From the NCBI GenBank assembly GCA_036874045.1, contig JAZBRI010000003.1:19631501-19695500 (forward strand): a DNA stretch of 64,000 bases, given 5' to 3'. A program made the position numbers and the translations under genes. The DNA comes from Cymodocea nodosa. Taxonomy: Eukaryota > Streptophyta > Magnoliopsida > Alismatales > Cymodoceaceae. Of the stretch, positions 10,386 to 20,890 are shown piece after piece. The notes beneath the pieces are model-generated. The model was not told where the DNA came from. It ran no database searches and saw only the letters and a program-made list of their open reading frames with translations. Position 1 is the first letter of the stretch; the number at the start of each line of letters is the position of its first letter.

Positions 10386-11325
10386 GGATAAAAGGGATAA
10401 ATTTCAAGCCAAATTGGATGAAGGAATTTTTGTAGGTTACTCTACTAGAAGTAAAGCCTATAGAGTATATAACAAGACTTCTAGGACTATTGAAGAAACC
10501 CTCCATGTAAGCTTCAATGAAAATTCTTTTAGAGAATCTCAATCTAAAGTTGATAATGATGATTTGATCAATCTTCTAAAAGAGTTAGAGATCAATAGAG
10601 AGATTGATGATTTATCTGAGAAAATCAAAAATATGAACTTAAATGATCAAACTAATGATGAAAGTGATGTACCTTCAGATGTTGATGAGAATATTGAGGA
10701 AAATCAGAGAAATTGGTGTTATTCTTCATCACATCCCATTACTCAAGTCATTAGTAATATTAATGAGGGAGTTAAAACTAGAGCTTCAGTAAATTTAAAT
10801 AGTATGTGTATGTTTGTTTTTATGGTGGAACCAAGGAATATACAAGAAGCATTATCTGATGAAAATTGGATAGTGGCAATGCAAGAAGAACTAAATCAAT
10901 TCATCAGAAATGATGTATGGGAATTAGTCTCTCCACCAGAAAATCAGTCCATAATAGGTACAAAGTGGATCTTTAGAAACAAAACTAACGAAACTGGTCA
11001 AGTTATAAGGAATAAAGCTAGATTAGTTGCACAAGGGTATACATAGGAAGAAAGATTAGAATATGATGAAACATTTGCTCCTATGGCTAGGTTAGTAAGT
11101 ATTAGAATATTATTAGCCTATGCTTGTTATATGGATTTTAAATTATATCAAATGGATGTAAAGAGTGCATTTCTAAATGGTTTAATTAATGAAGAAGTTT
11201 ATGTAAAACAACCACCTGGATTTGAAGATATTAAAAATCCTGACTTTGTGTATAAATTGAAGAAAGCCTTATATGGTTTGAAGCAAGCCCTAGATCATGG
11301 TATGAAAGATTGTCTACTTTTTTAA
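10345..11325 (+). pseudogene. pol: Copia-S reverse transcriptase, N-terminal part
   Basis: It starts with the post-integrase motif (FGCKCFILN, GIFVGYSTRSKAYRVYN), passes an acidic linker and enters the RVT_2 domain: W-V-A-M-Q-E-E-like near 10880, WELVSPP near 10920, KARLVAQGYT, TFAPMARLVSIR, QMDVKSAFLNG and KLKKALYGLKQA. A TAG at about 11044 stands where Gln is expected (Y-T-Q-E-E). A frameshift near 11295 scrambles the normal A-P-R-A-W-Y segment. Confidence 0.85.
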
Positions 11326-12359
11326 TAGAAAAAGGCTATATCATGGGAAAAGTGGATCATACTCTATTTATTAAGAGAGATGGTAAAGATCAGATTATTG
11401 TTCAAATATACGTGGATGATATAATCTTTGGAGCAACCTCTGATAAGTTGATAGAAATATTCTCTAAAGAGATGACTAATCAGTTTGAAATGAGTATGAT
11501 AGGAGAACTTTCATATTTTCTAGGACTTCAAATTAAGCAAATGGATAAATGTATATTTTTAAATCAGGAAAAATATGCACATGAAATGCTTAAGAAATTT
11601 AATTTTAATGATACAAGGATTCGAGGAACTCCTATGAGTACTACTTTAAAGTTAGATATTGATGACATAGGAAAATCTATAGATCGAAGAAAATACAGAA
11701 GTATGATTGGTTCTTTACTTTATTTGACTACTAGTAGACCTAATATTATGTTTGCTGTGTGTGTTTGTGCTAGATTTCAATCTAATCCTAAAGAATCACA
11801 CCTAATTGCAGTTAAAAGAATATTTAGATATATATAAGGAACTAAAAATTTCGGACTGTATTATTCTAAGGATAGTTCAATAGATCTTATAGGATATACT
11901 GATGCTGGTTATGTAGGATCTAAATCTGATAGAAAGAGTACCAGTGGCACATGTCAATTATTGGGAAATAATTTGGTGTCATGGTTTAGTAAAAAGTAAA
12001 ACTGTGTAGCACTTTCTACTACAGAAGCTGAATATGTTGCTGCTGCACTGTGTTGCACTCAGATTCTATGGATAAGGCAAACTTTAGAAGATTTTAGATT
12101 ATCTTATGATATAACTGAGATTTATTGTGGCAGTAGTTCTGTAATAAATCTTTCCAAAAATCCTGTATTACATTCAAGAGCAAAGCATATAGAGGTTAGA
12201 CATCATTTTCTAAGAGATAACGTAATTAAAGGAAAAATTAAATTAGAATTTGTGTCTAGTAAAAATCAATTTGCTGATATATTTACAAAACCTCTAGACG
12301 AAAATACATTCTGCAACATTAGATTAAATTTAGGTATTTGTAAGCTATGTGATGTGTAA
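11310..12359 (+). pseudogene. pol: Copia-S reverse transcriptase C-terminus and RNase H
   Basis: The catalytic RT motif I-Y-V-D-D-I-I-F-G-A is near 11410. LSYFLGLQIKQ and TSRPNIMFAVCVCARFQ follow. RNase H shows GYTDAGYVGSKSDRKST, the STTEAEYVAAA motif and KHIEVRHHFLRD, ending ADIFTKPLD...CDV with TAA at 12357. Premature stops at about 11835 and 11997, the latter in place of Gln. A diverged copy of the RNase H C-terminus is on the minus strand near 54600. Confidence 0.9.
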
Positions 12360-12464
12360 AATACTTAAACTCCACATAAAAAGATAAATATTATTAATGA
12401 TGTTGTTCACCTCATAGATAATATATACTTATTATAAATATCTAAAGTAATATCTAAACTGCTG

Positions 12465-13440
12465 CTTAAGATACTATGTATTTATTGTAAAATCATAGTA
12501 GTATCTTATTGATTTTAAGTAGTTTATCAATTTTAATGGCTTTTACAATTTTAAGTGGAAGTGTAAATGAAAAACATTAAATACTTCTAACATTCTGAAA
12601 TTTTGATTAAATGTTTTCTTTGAATCAAGGAAAATGCATATGATCATGCATAAATTTGACTTAATTGATTAAACTTATAGAATAAGTTATATGTAACTCA
12701 TCTTAAACTGTTAATCAAAAGTATAAGCTTATTAAAATTGATTCATATTCTCAGTACAATCATAGAAGTAAAAATTGTATGAGATTTGTGTTTTATTGCA
12801 TCTGTATTAATGGAATACATATATGCTGTGCTTAAAATGAAAAGTGCTTACAAAGTGAAAATCTTTGAGAGTTTATTGATTAGTTTGATCACGAGTCTTT
12901 TGTACTTGAGCAGATATGTATGTAAGGATTGTTGTCCTAAAAAAGGATTCTTTAAATTTGGCAACCTAAGGTCCTGATCAGATCTGAGATTGTTGACTGA
13001 AAGCTCATTACATGAGTACATTAGAAAGCTCTTGTATGATTCAAGCTTTTCAAACTAACTTTTAAAGAAAATTATAAATATTCACTATTTTGAAAAAAAA
13101 AAAAAAATGTTGTTTCATTAATTACAGATATCTTTGAATCACATATAGTTTCTACCAATATGACTACTGATTTATTGAATCAACATTAGTACCTTTGAAA
13201 AGTTTATTTGAGATATATTCTTTTATTCTCCTTGAATTAATCACATTGAGTTCACAGTTATGTCTTGATTCATATATAGTAGGAATTGATTCTAGAAATC
13301 ATTTTTGATGATGTCAGGATAACGGAAGTCTCTGAAAAGAAAATTTAAAAGTATAGTTATACTTAACATCTATTGTCACTACAAGTATATTTTGTATTTT
13401 GATTGAATATATTTGAAGTATATTTGTAGGGGAAGGATTA
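12465..13440 (+). other. Non-coding block shared with Gypsy-F
   Basis: It follows the pol stop and precedes the accessory ORF. It aligns by eye with the 3' block of Gypsy-F (3570-4600, 39900-41290 and others). Shared landmarks are GAGAGTTTATTGA, GATCACGAG then CTTTTGTACTTGAG, TATGTAAGGATTGTTG, GGCAACCTAAG then CCTGATCAGATC, GTATGATTCAAGCTT and ATATTTGAAGTATATTTGTAGG-like ends. No open frame of note. The 13441-13949 stretch that follows holds an inverted repeat (about 13730-13757) and a TATTTAAA at about 13863. Confidence 0.75.
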
Positions 13441-13949
13441 ACAATGTCGAAAACAGATTAATATAATTTAAAATACAAGTCTTAGTTAATCTAAATTAAT
13501 GTCCTCTTAAAATCTTGATGAAATAATTTAAAAAGACATACAAACTTTTTTAGATTCAAAGGACAAAATGTTCAAATAGTTTACAATGTTCTCAAGATAA
13601 TGTTAAGTTTAGCATGTGTGTTGCTTTCGGAATGTTTCAGTTGGAAGCATTCGAAAATTGTTTTAAGTGTACTAACTAGACGTTATGTTAAATAAGGTAA
13701 CGTGTAAAACTGCCTCTAGACAGTGTTTTACTCGTTAGGTTAGTTAACTCAACGAGTTGTACTTGAATATTTTGGGCACTTCGATTGAATAAATTTTATT
13801 CAATATTTATTTAATTTCTAAACCCGACTTCTCTTCACGTTGAGTTATACGCCTAAAAACCCTATTTAAACTCTTATTACACGGGCACTTAGGTTATTTG
13901 TAAACTTTGTCAAGAAAATCTTTCCTACTTGTTGCTATTTCAACCTGCG

Positions 13950-16060
13950 ATGATGGTCTGCAAGTTCTACAAAGGTTGTGGCAAAGGAAAAGGCAAAAGC
14001 AGAGGAGATGCAAAAGGAAAAGTAATAGAGAATGATGAAGTTCCATGTACTTGGTTCAAGAAAATATTTCGAATGGACAAAATGTTAGCAGAAATTTGTA
14101 GTGAATATTTCTTTCTTGAAGGTATACTAAATGAAGTTAGACAAGAACTCCAAAATATTGATGCTAGTATTACATACATGGGGATTTGAAGTAAATTTGA
14201 TAGAGAATACAGAATGAAAAGTGCTGAGATTGCATTTTTGGAACAGTATGGAAAATATTTGGAAAAAGATGTAGGTTCATCAAATAGAACTCCTCAAACT
14301 CCTATAAACGGTACAAGACTAGATGCATTTGAGGAAGAGCATGAATCAGCTATCCCTACTCCTTTATATTTAAAACAAGTAGAATCAAATATTGCTGTAG
14401 ACAAAACAAAAGTTGACAGTCTTCGAAAGTCCATTGCAATAGAAAGTTCCTTAGAAGAATTAAAGTAGAAAACTTTTATAGAGCAATCTAAAAAGAAAAC
14501 AGCAATACTTGAAGAGGAGAAACAGAAATGTTATAGAAGAAGAAAAATCAGAAAAATTATGTCTAAGGAAAAAAAGTCTATTGGAAAAGGACAATCAGAT
14601 GAAAATTTATTTCCAAAGGACAATGTATGTCTAGACATTGTACCGTATTGTGCATCTGATAAACTCATCAGTTCTGAGCACAATGAAACTCATGAAGATA
14701 ATGAGACTTTATTTTCCCTTGCTAGAAAGCTTTAGAAGAAATACAAGTCAAATATGAGCTCAAGTTTTTCTATTAGTACAAGTCTTGATGATGCAGAAAT
14801 TGATAAATCAGAGCATCAGGCACCTGACATTGAACAAGTTATTGCAGATATAATTGACAATGTTGAGGTAGTAACTAGTTCATAGGCTGAATTGTCTGGA
14901 GTAGCAGATATTGAAAATGTTAAGACTCCAGAAGAGCTAAAAGTTAACCAGCTTTCTTCAGAATCTATAGAAGTAGAGTTTAAGAATTCACAACATGAAT
15001 CAATGGAAATATCTGTTGGATAGAATGAACAATTACAGACAGATACACCGGCTGTAGAATTTGTGAAAAAATTGTACTCTGAACATTCTATAGAGACTGA
15101 ACAGATGAATGTTGAGCATATTGACAATGTTCCTAACACTGTTGAAGTTGAAGAATCAAGCTTATCTGAGCAACTTCAAGATAATATTTTGGAAGAGGAA
15201 CAACATGACATTCATTTTGAAGTTCCTGAAGATGAATTAAACTCTGAATCACGGCTTCAGGTATCACCTTCTTTGTGTACAATATTACAAATTCAGGGTA
15301 ATACAATTCATTTTAGATCTGAAGAAGTATTGCAGAAATATAATAATCTGATTACATGTCAGATTCTGCATGCTCGTCCAATAAAATTCAAAAATTTGAT
15401 GGAAATAAGAGTTCTGTTTGAGTTTCAAGACCTCATTAAATTCTTGTCGGTAGGAACGAAATGGAAGGAATACACAAAGCTTATTGCAGCTTTTTATAGC
15501 AATTTGGTCAAGAATGGAAATTTTCTGAAAACTCAAATAAATGAACAAGAGTTTATATTGTCTCCTGAGTTAATTTTTGAAGTTTTAGGATTAAAGAATG
15601 ACAATGTTGTTGTTACAAACAGATTTGACATGATAAGACAACTAGAATGGAACATTTAGTCTTTATCAAAAATTCCAGATGTATATTCTGAAATGAGATT
15701 AATGGAAAATCTGAATGCAAAGGCAAGGTTTATTGCAAATATATTGTATGCAAATTTATTTCAGAGAGTTGGACACAATTTGGAAGTCAGCAGAAGTTGT
15801 TTATATGCAACTTATGGCCTGCTGAATAGAATTCAAATAAATTGGTTTGATGTATTTACGTCTCAACTACAGCATATGAGTTCAAAGTTATTTTATGGTG
15901 ATGTTGTATGTAGAATCCTTGCAAGCTAATTGACTTTATCTGACTGGCCCTCTGAAACTAAAGGCATGAGAGCATTTAGTGTTAAAGATTTGCAAAAATT
16001 CCAAGCCATGCCTAAACCTCAACGTCAACATCAACAACAACCTAATTATACAGACCATAT

Positions 16061-16092
<32 letters not shown>

Positions 16093-16235
16093 AAAGTTAT
16101 TTAGTTCAAGCAAAACAGCAAACCCAGCTACCTCTTGACTTAGATGGAGTGCTTAACGACATCAGAAATGATATTAGGCAACTAGGAGATAAAATATGTA
16201 ATGCTATAAGTGATATACTTAGGAGGGGTCGATAA
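13950..16235 (+). pseudogene. Copia-S accessory ORF (762 codons) with plant-transposon-protein-like domain
   Basis: One continuous frame from ATG 13950 to TAA 16233, broken by about eight stops (14187, 14466, 14733, 14883, 15021, 15657, 15927, 16092) but by no obvious frameshift; most stops are TAG or TAA where CAG or CAA would restore Gln. The N-terminus is Gly/Lys-rich, followed by long acidic coiled-coil sequence. A folded domain lies at about 15290-15920: F-R-S-E-E-V-L-Q-K-Y, EFQDLIKFLSV, AAFYSNLV, SPELIFEVLGLKN, LLNRIQINWFDVFTSQL and KLFYGDV. It is clearly related to the Gypsy-F accessory ORF (24331-26530) and resembles the 'putative plant transposon protein' family (PF20167). A poly-Gln run (CAA repeats, 16062-16092) follows. 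No membrane segment is seen. Function unknown. Confidence 0.8.
16062..16092 (+). repeat. (CAA)n microsatellite
   Basis: About ten CAA units in the accessory ORF frame, encoding poly-Gln and ending in TAA. Confidence 0.9.
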
Positions 16236-16405
16236 CAGTTTTTGTTTGTTTCTAAATACAAAATGTAATGTTTGTATTACTTGTTTGATTCATTGAACAA
16301 TACATTTTTCTGTAAAAATGTTGAATTATTATTCTTATTTACAGAAAGAGTTGTTGTAATTATATCTCGTATATATATATATATATTCTCTGTAATTATC
16401 TTTTT

Positions 16406-16431
16406 GATTAATGACAAAAAGGGAGAGAAAT
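16406..16431 (+). promoter_or_regulatory. Copia-S polypurine tract
   Basis: ATGACAAAAAGGGAGAGAAA resembles the GACAAAAAGGGGGAG tract that precedes SIRE-type 3' LTRs. The LTR start expected here (TGTTGAG) is not visible, so the U3 beginning is deleted or diverged. The 170 bp up to about 16600 is AT-rich filler. Confidence 0.6.
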
Positions 16432-16599
16432 ATTATAAAAATGATTATGATCTTAATTGCATATATATATTATAAAAGGAGATGCTATTTAAATGGTTAT
16501 TATAATCTGACAGATGATAATTAGAACACTGATACTTATATAATTATTGACATTTGAGAGTTTTATTTCTAAGAGGTAAAATTTACACAAACAATAGAA

Positions 16600-17461
16600 A
16601 TAACACCACAGACTTAGTTCGTTGAGTTAACTACAGTACTTGTCACGTGAAATGACACATGAGGAACTCGTTAAGTTATATATATATATACTTGTGTTAC
16701 TCGTTTAGTTAACATTAAAGTAACAACTTCTTATTACACTGATGAAAATTCTTTGGACGAGAAAGTTTATTTTGCAAGAAAATTTTCAGAGATCCAGGAC
16801 TGATGATTAAAGAAAATTCGAAATATAAACATGGGTTAGAATGTGTGTGTTTCGATGAAGGAAAAAGAAAAGACGTGGAGAAGTGAAAAACTGGTAGTGG
16901 TTAAACGTGAAGGATATGCATGAAATGAAGGTACAGTATAAAAGGCATAGAATTCTCGTTGATCAAACTATCCCTGCACACTAAAAGAAAAATCTCTTTC
17001 AGGGATCAAAAACACCTTCTCGAGGAAAATCTCTCAAGTGAAAGAAAATTCAGTGAAGCAGAAAAAGGTATTATATACGTCACTGAAGATTTGAAGTATC
17101 AAAAGAAAGCAAATTCGGTGAAGCAGAGAAAGACAAGATATTCGTCACTGAAGAATTGCTGAAGAAGAAAAAGAAGAAGAAGAAAGATCTCAAATAGGGA
17201 GAAATGTTTTAAATTCTGCAAATTAGTTTTCTCTGTTTGTAGTTATGAAATTGTTTAGATGATACATACTATCAAGATATAATTGCATCTACAATTTCTA
17301 AGGAGAATTGAATTATATATTGTAATTTAAACCTTGAATAAAAATGATTTTATGAAAACAATGTCTCGACTTGTTTTTGAGTTATAAAGTTTCAATTATA
17401 TATCAGAAAATATTAAAAATACACAATTCACCCCCCTCTTGTGTAGCCATACGATCCTATA
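16600..17461 (+). repeat. Copia-S 3' LTR, 5'-truncated
   Basis: It matches 50035-50942 of the solo LTR: ACTTAGTTCGTTGAGTTA, AACTCGTTAAGTTATATATA, TATAAAAG at 16937-16944 and the terminus CCTATA, a transition from CCTACA. Near-identity with 6750-7296 makes this the partner LTR. Confidence 0.8.
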
Positions 17462-18969
17462 GTAAGTATCCGAAATGCACCTGAGCATTAGATAGTTAAA
17501 TTTATGCATGTGTTTTATAGTTAAATTAACGAAGAAAGTCCATTGAGTTATCTATAACTCCACGGACTATTTATTTTCTAATATGCCACTGTAGCAGTTG
17601 TAGAAACAAGACAGTTGGAAGAAAAACCACGATTGCATGTATTGCGTAGGGAGAAGAAATCATCGCCATTGATATGAATGAAGGAAATCCAACCGACCAT
17701 TCAAGTACAAGTAGTTACTATTGAAGAAATATAAAAGGAAAGAAGAAAAAGAAGAAAAGGGTGCGTAGGTGATCGATGGACGACTAATGTGTACAAAGGA
17801 GGAGTACCGAGCTTTCTGCAGGCAGTATCGGCAATTCTCCAAAGTACCACACCAACCATCGTTACCACCACCATATCCACCTTAATCACCAACCATCGGA
17901 GGTCTATGAGAATACTTTCTTGATATCGGGTAGATTCCGAGCAAAACACGGTGCTTGATAACCACTTGAGGAGTGATCACGTCGTGGGAAGAGAAGCCAT
18001 TTTCACCAAGCGCTGACTCATATTTCAGGAGATCGTGAAGCTTCTAGCCTTGACTTCGGGTTGATGCTTGTATGCTGAAGAGGAGATTATCTTGCAATTC
18101 TAGACTCGCGATTCTATAGGGAGAGGAGACAAGATTGTAAGTGGTTTAATTTTCAATGGTGTAATCGCGTCGTATGTAGTGACGCAAGTATTTACTATTG
18201 ATTGATATTACTTTACATTTCACCTTTCGCCCATTTCCATGTTCATATTAAACTAAAAATACCAAAAATAACTTATCTGCTATTGTATGTTGTATTGTTT
18301 GTGTTGTATCGTGATTAATGTTATCTTTGTCAGTGTTGTGATTGTTTTATATTTGTTTTAGTTTTACAGTTTACTGAAATTGGTTCGTTCAAAAGACTTA
18401 AAGATTTTAATGATTACTATTTGAATTATTTGAATGTTAGTATTGCTTAATGATAAATCCAGTGTTTACTAACATTAAAGAGCTTAATTAATATTATTTA
18501 CAATCTGTGGAATCGCCCAATGGTTGGCCGAATTCCTTTGTAAATAGCAGTATTAAAAAGAAAAGACAAGCTCGTGGAGTTAACTTAAGTCCACGAGGTT
18601 AGTCTGTTGAGTTAGCCATAACTCAACGAACTTTATTCGTTGAGTTAACTGTAATTCAACGGAGAGCTTATTGAATATATAAATTTGATTGTTAACAAAT
18701 GGACAGTTCTAAACTCTTAAGCAATTCCCTGTGAGATTGACTTGTACTTGCACACTGATACAATAGACACTGTGCACTTGCATTTAAAGTACAAGTTGGA
18801 ATTAATATCTAAATTGTATTAAAGGTTGTTTGTTTACTTCTTAAAGAAAAAGAATAGGCTTAAAGATAAATTAACTAAGTAAAAACAGAAGTAACAAATC
18901 CAAGTTTTTCTGGTACATTATTGGAGATCTAATTAGATATTCTGGTGTCGTGTTGGGAAAACACAAACA
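17462..18969 (+). repeat. Gypsy-F 5' LTR of element A, 5'-truncated
   Basis: It begins abruptly after the copia 3' LTR, in the class-2 hairpin region, and continues to ...AAACACAAACA before the PBS. TATAAAAG is at 17730-17737. The match to 5270-6748 is close along the whole length. Confidence 0.85.
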
Positions 18970-18976
18970 AGTTTTA

Positions 18977-18994
18977 TAGCACTGTTGCTAGGGA
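18977..18994 (+). other. Primer binding site, decayed tRNA-Asp type
   Basis: TAGCACTGTTGCTAGGGA differs from the Athila-type site TGGCGCCGTTGCCGGGGA at five positions, all G-to-A or C-to-T transitions. It lies seven bases after the LTR end, where a PBS should be. A pentanucleotide AATTG repeat follows at 18994-19018. Confidence 0.75.
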
Positions 18995-19090
18995 ATTGAA
19001 TTGAATTGAATTGAATTAATATAAGCAACTGTTAGAGCTGTTTTGTTTTAATAGCCAGAGTGTTGTGTGTTTTCTTCTGTAATTAAGAAT

Positions 19091-20890
19091 ATGGCATATG
19101 CTTATGCTCAAAGATTTCTGAAACTTGTAATTAGCATATGTGAATTCTGCAATTCTGAAAGACATGACATTTCTAACTGTTTGAAATTGAGATGTTTACA
19201 GATGGTTAGATCCCATGAACAACAAATGAATTATCCTCAGCATAATAGAGCCGAGTATGAGAATCCTATAGTTTACCCAACTGATGGTCAGTATAGAATG
19301 TGTAATATGTTGAGAGAAACTGAAGTTTGGGATAGGTATGACAGATTGGAGCGTAGTATAGAGCAAAACCTAGACAAACTAGAATACTTTATGTGTCAGC
19401 AACAAAAAGTCAACCAATTAAACTATAAGGAATCATATTCAGAACCTAAAATAGATATAATTTACGAAACTGAAAAAACCATAATGAAAATTGATCAAAA
19501 ATTGAATGCAATGAGATTAGATGATCTGGAAAGAAAATTAAAAGCATTAGATGAATATACAATGAAAATACAAGTTATGCAACAAGACAATGAAAATTAT
19601 AATGTTATAAACTTGCATAATTTGCAAAATATACAGCAAACAGAAAATATTAATGCAAGAGAATTTAAAGAATTCACTTTAAAACTAAAAACAATTGAAG
19701 ATCATAATCATGAAAATGATATACAAAAACATCATGAGAGTAACGAAAATCTAGAAGATGTTTGTGTAGCATTAAGATCTGGAACTAATATACCACCAAG
19801 AACTCAAAATGAAAATAATATGAAGGTGGATAAGAGTAAAAATCAAAATGATAATGAAAATGTAATAGCTGAAAATCTAGAAATCACTGAAGAACAATCT
19901 GAATCTGCTAATGAAGCTAAAAATGATCAAACAAATCAACTGAAAGAAAAAGAATCTTTTAAATCACAATCCTTAGCACCCTATCCTGAAAGATTACAAC
20001 AAACAATACCTGAAAAACAAGAAAAAATCAGAGAAATTTTTGAAAAAGTACAAGTTAACATTCCTTTGTTAGATCTATTGCAGAAAATGCCACCTTGTGA
20101 TAAATTTCTGAAGGATTGGTGTACTAAGAAAAGAGAGCGAAAAGTTTTTAGAAAGGTCTTTTTAGCTGAGCAAAGTAGTTCCCTATTTCTATCACAAATT
20201 CCTAAAAAGTTATCTGATCCTGGAATCCCTATTATATCATGCACCATAGGAAATACCATTCTAGAAAGAACATTAATAGACTTAGGTGCAGGTATAAATG
20301 TTATGCCAAATGATATATTTGCATCCTTAGGATTAGAAGGCTTAGCTCCTACTAGTACGGTTATTCAATTAGTTGATAGAAGTATAAGATACCCTAGAGG
20401 AAAAATAGAGGATGTTTTAATTAAAATCAAAAATTTTATATATCCTATTGATATTGTAATTTTGGATTCCCAACAAATTAAGTATAAAAATAGTGATACA
20501 TCTTTAATTTTGGGAAGACTATTTTTAGCAACATTAGGGGCTGTGATAAATTGTAAAATTGGAGTAATGAAGTTAGCATATGGTAATGAGGATACTCAAT
20601 TAAATATTTTCAAACCAGAAAGGTTTGAGGAGTTAGAAATGTCCTTACATACCATAGACGTTTTAGAGGATGAAGGAGATATGTTAGAAGATGTGATTCA
20701 AGAAGAATTAAATAGGCAAATCAATTCTGAAACTTTAGAGGAAAGTGAAAGCATAAATATAGGAGATCAGGAAGAAATTAATTTAGAAAATGATGATGTT
20801 CAATTAGGAGCTCTTGCTTTTGATGGGCAACATTTAGAATTAAAACTTTTACCTCCTGAATTAACCTATATATTTTTGGAAGAGAAATGA
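19091..20890 (+). CDS. pol: NC-protease part of the Gypsy-F polyprotein (599 aa, open to TGA)
   Basis: ATG 19091 gives M-A-Y-A-Y-A-Q and is the first good start after the PBS leader. Residues 17-30 form a CCHC zinc knuckle (C-E-F-C-N-S-E-R-H-D-I-S-N-C). A long Glu/Lys/Asn-rich coiled-coil linker follows (about 60-330). The retropepsin domain has L-I-D-L-G-A-G-I-N-V-M-P at about 395 and SLILGRLFLATLGAVINCK at about 475; D-L-G-A instead of D-T/S-G is normal in Athila relatives. No capsid domain precedes the zinc knuckle, although the leader is only about 120 bp. The TGA at 20888 interrupts the frame before RT and may derive from CGA. Confidence 0.85.
   Translation: MAYAYAQRFLKLVISICEFCNSERHDISNCLKLRCLQMVRSHEQQMNYPQHNRAEYENPIVYPTDGQYRMCNMLRETEVWDRYDRLERSIEQNLDKLEYFMCQQQKVNQLNYKESYSEPKIDIIYETEKTIMKIDQKLNAMRLDDLERKLKALDEYTMKIQVMQQDNENYNVINLHNLQNIQQTENINAREFKEFTLKLKTIEDHNHENDIQKHHESNENLEDVCVALRSGTNIPPRTQNENNMKVDKSKNQNDNENVIAENLEITEEQSESANEAKNDQTNQLKEKESFKSQSLAPYPERLQQTIPEKQEKIREIFEKVQVNIPLLDLLQKMPPCDKFLKDWCTKKRERKVFRKVFLAEQSSSLFLSQIPKKLSDPGIPIISCTIGNTILERTLIDLGAGINVMPNDIFASLGLEGLAPTSTVIQLVDRSIRYPRGKIEDVLIKIKNFIYPIDIVILDSQQIKYKNSDTSLILGRLFLATLGAVINCKIGVMKLAYGNEDTQLNIFKPERFEELEMSLHTIDVLEDEGDMLEDVIQEELNRQINSETLEESESINIGDQEEINLENDDVQLGALAFDGQHLELKLLPPELTYIFLEEK

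Larger units (their letters stand above)
6750..17461 (+). mobile_element. Copia-S: SIRE-like Ty1/copia element, non-autonomous, + strand
   Basis: Order: 5'-truncated LTR, initiator-Met PBS, long gag, protease, GAG-pre-integrase, RT, RNase H, a 1-kb non-coding block, a long accessory ORF, polypurine tract and 3' LTR. The long gag with a Ser/Glu-rich tail and an extra ORF after pol fit the SIRE/Maximus group. The integrase catalytic core is missing and many stops are present. The 5' LTR begins abruptly next to the terminus of a Gypsy-F LTR, while the 3' LTR is followed by the middle of another Gypsy-F LTR. This was therefore not a single clean insertion. Confidence 0.85.

Noticed and set aside
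18943..18960. TGGTGTCGTGTTGGGAAA as the Gypsy-F primer binding site
   Set aside because: It resembles the tRNA-Asp site loosely, but the same sequence is inside LTR ends that are not followed by internal sequence (29893-29919, 44646-44669). The better-placed match is 18977-18994.
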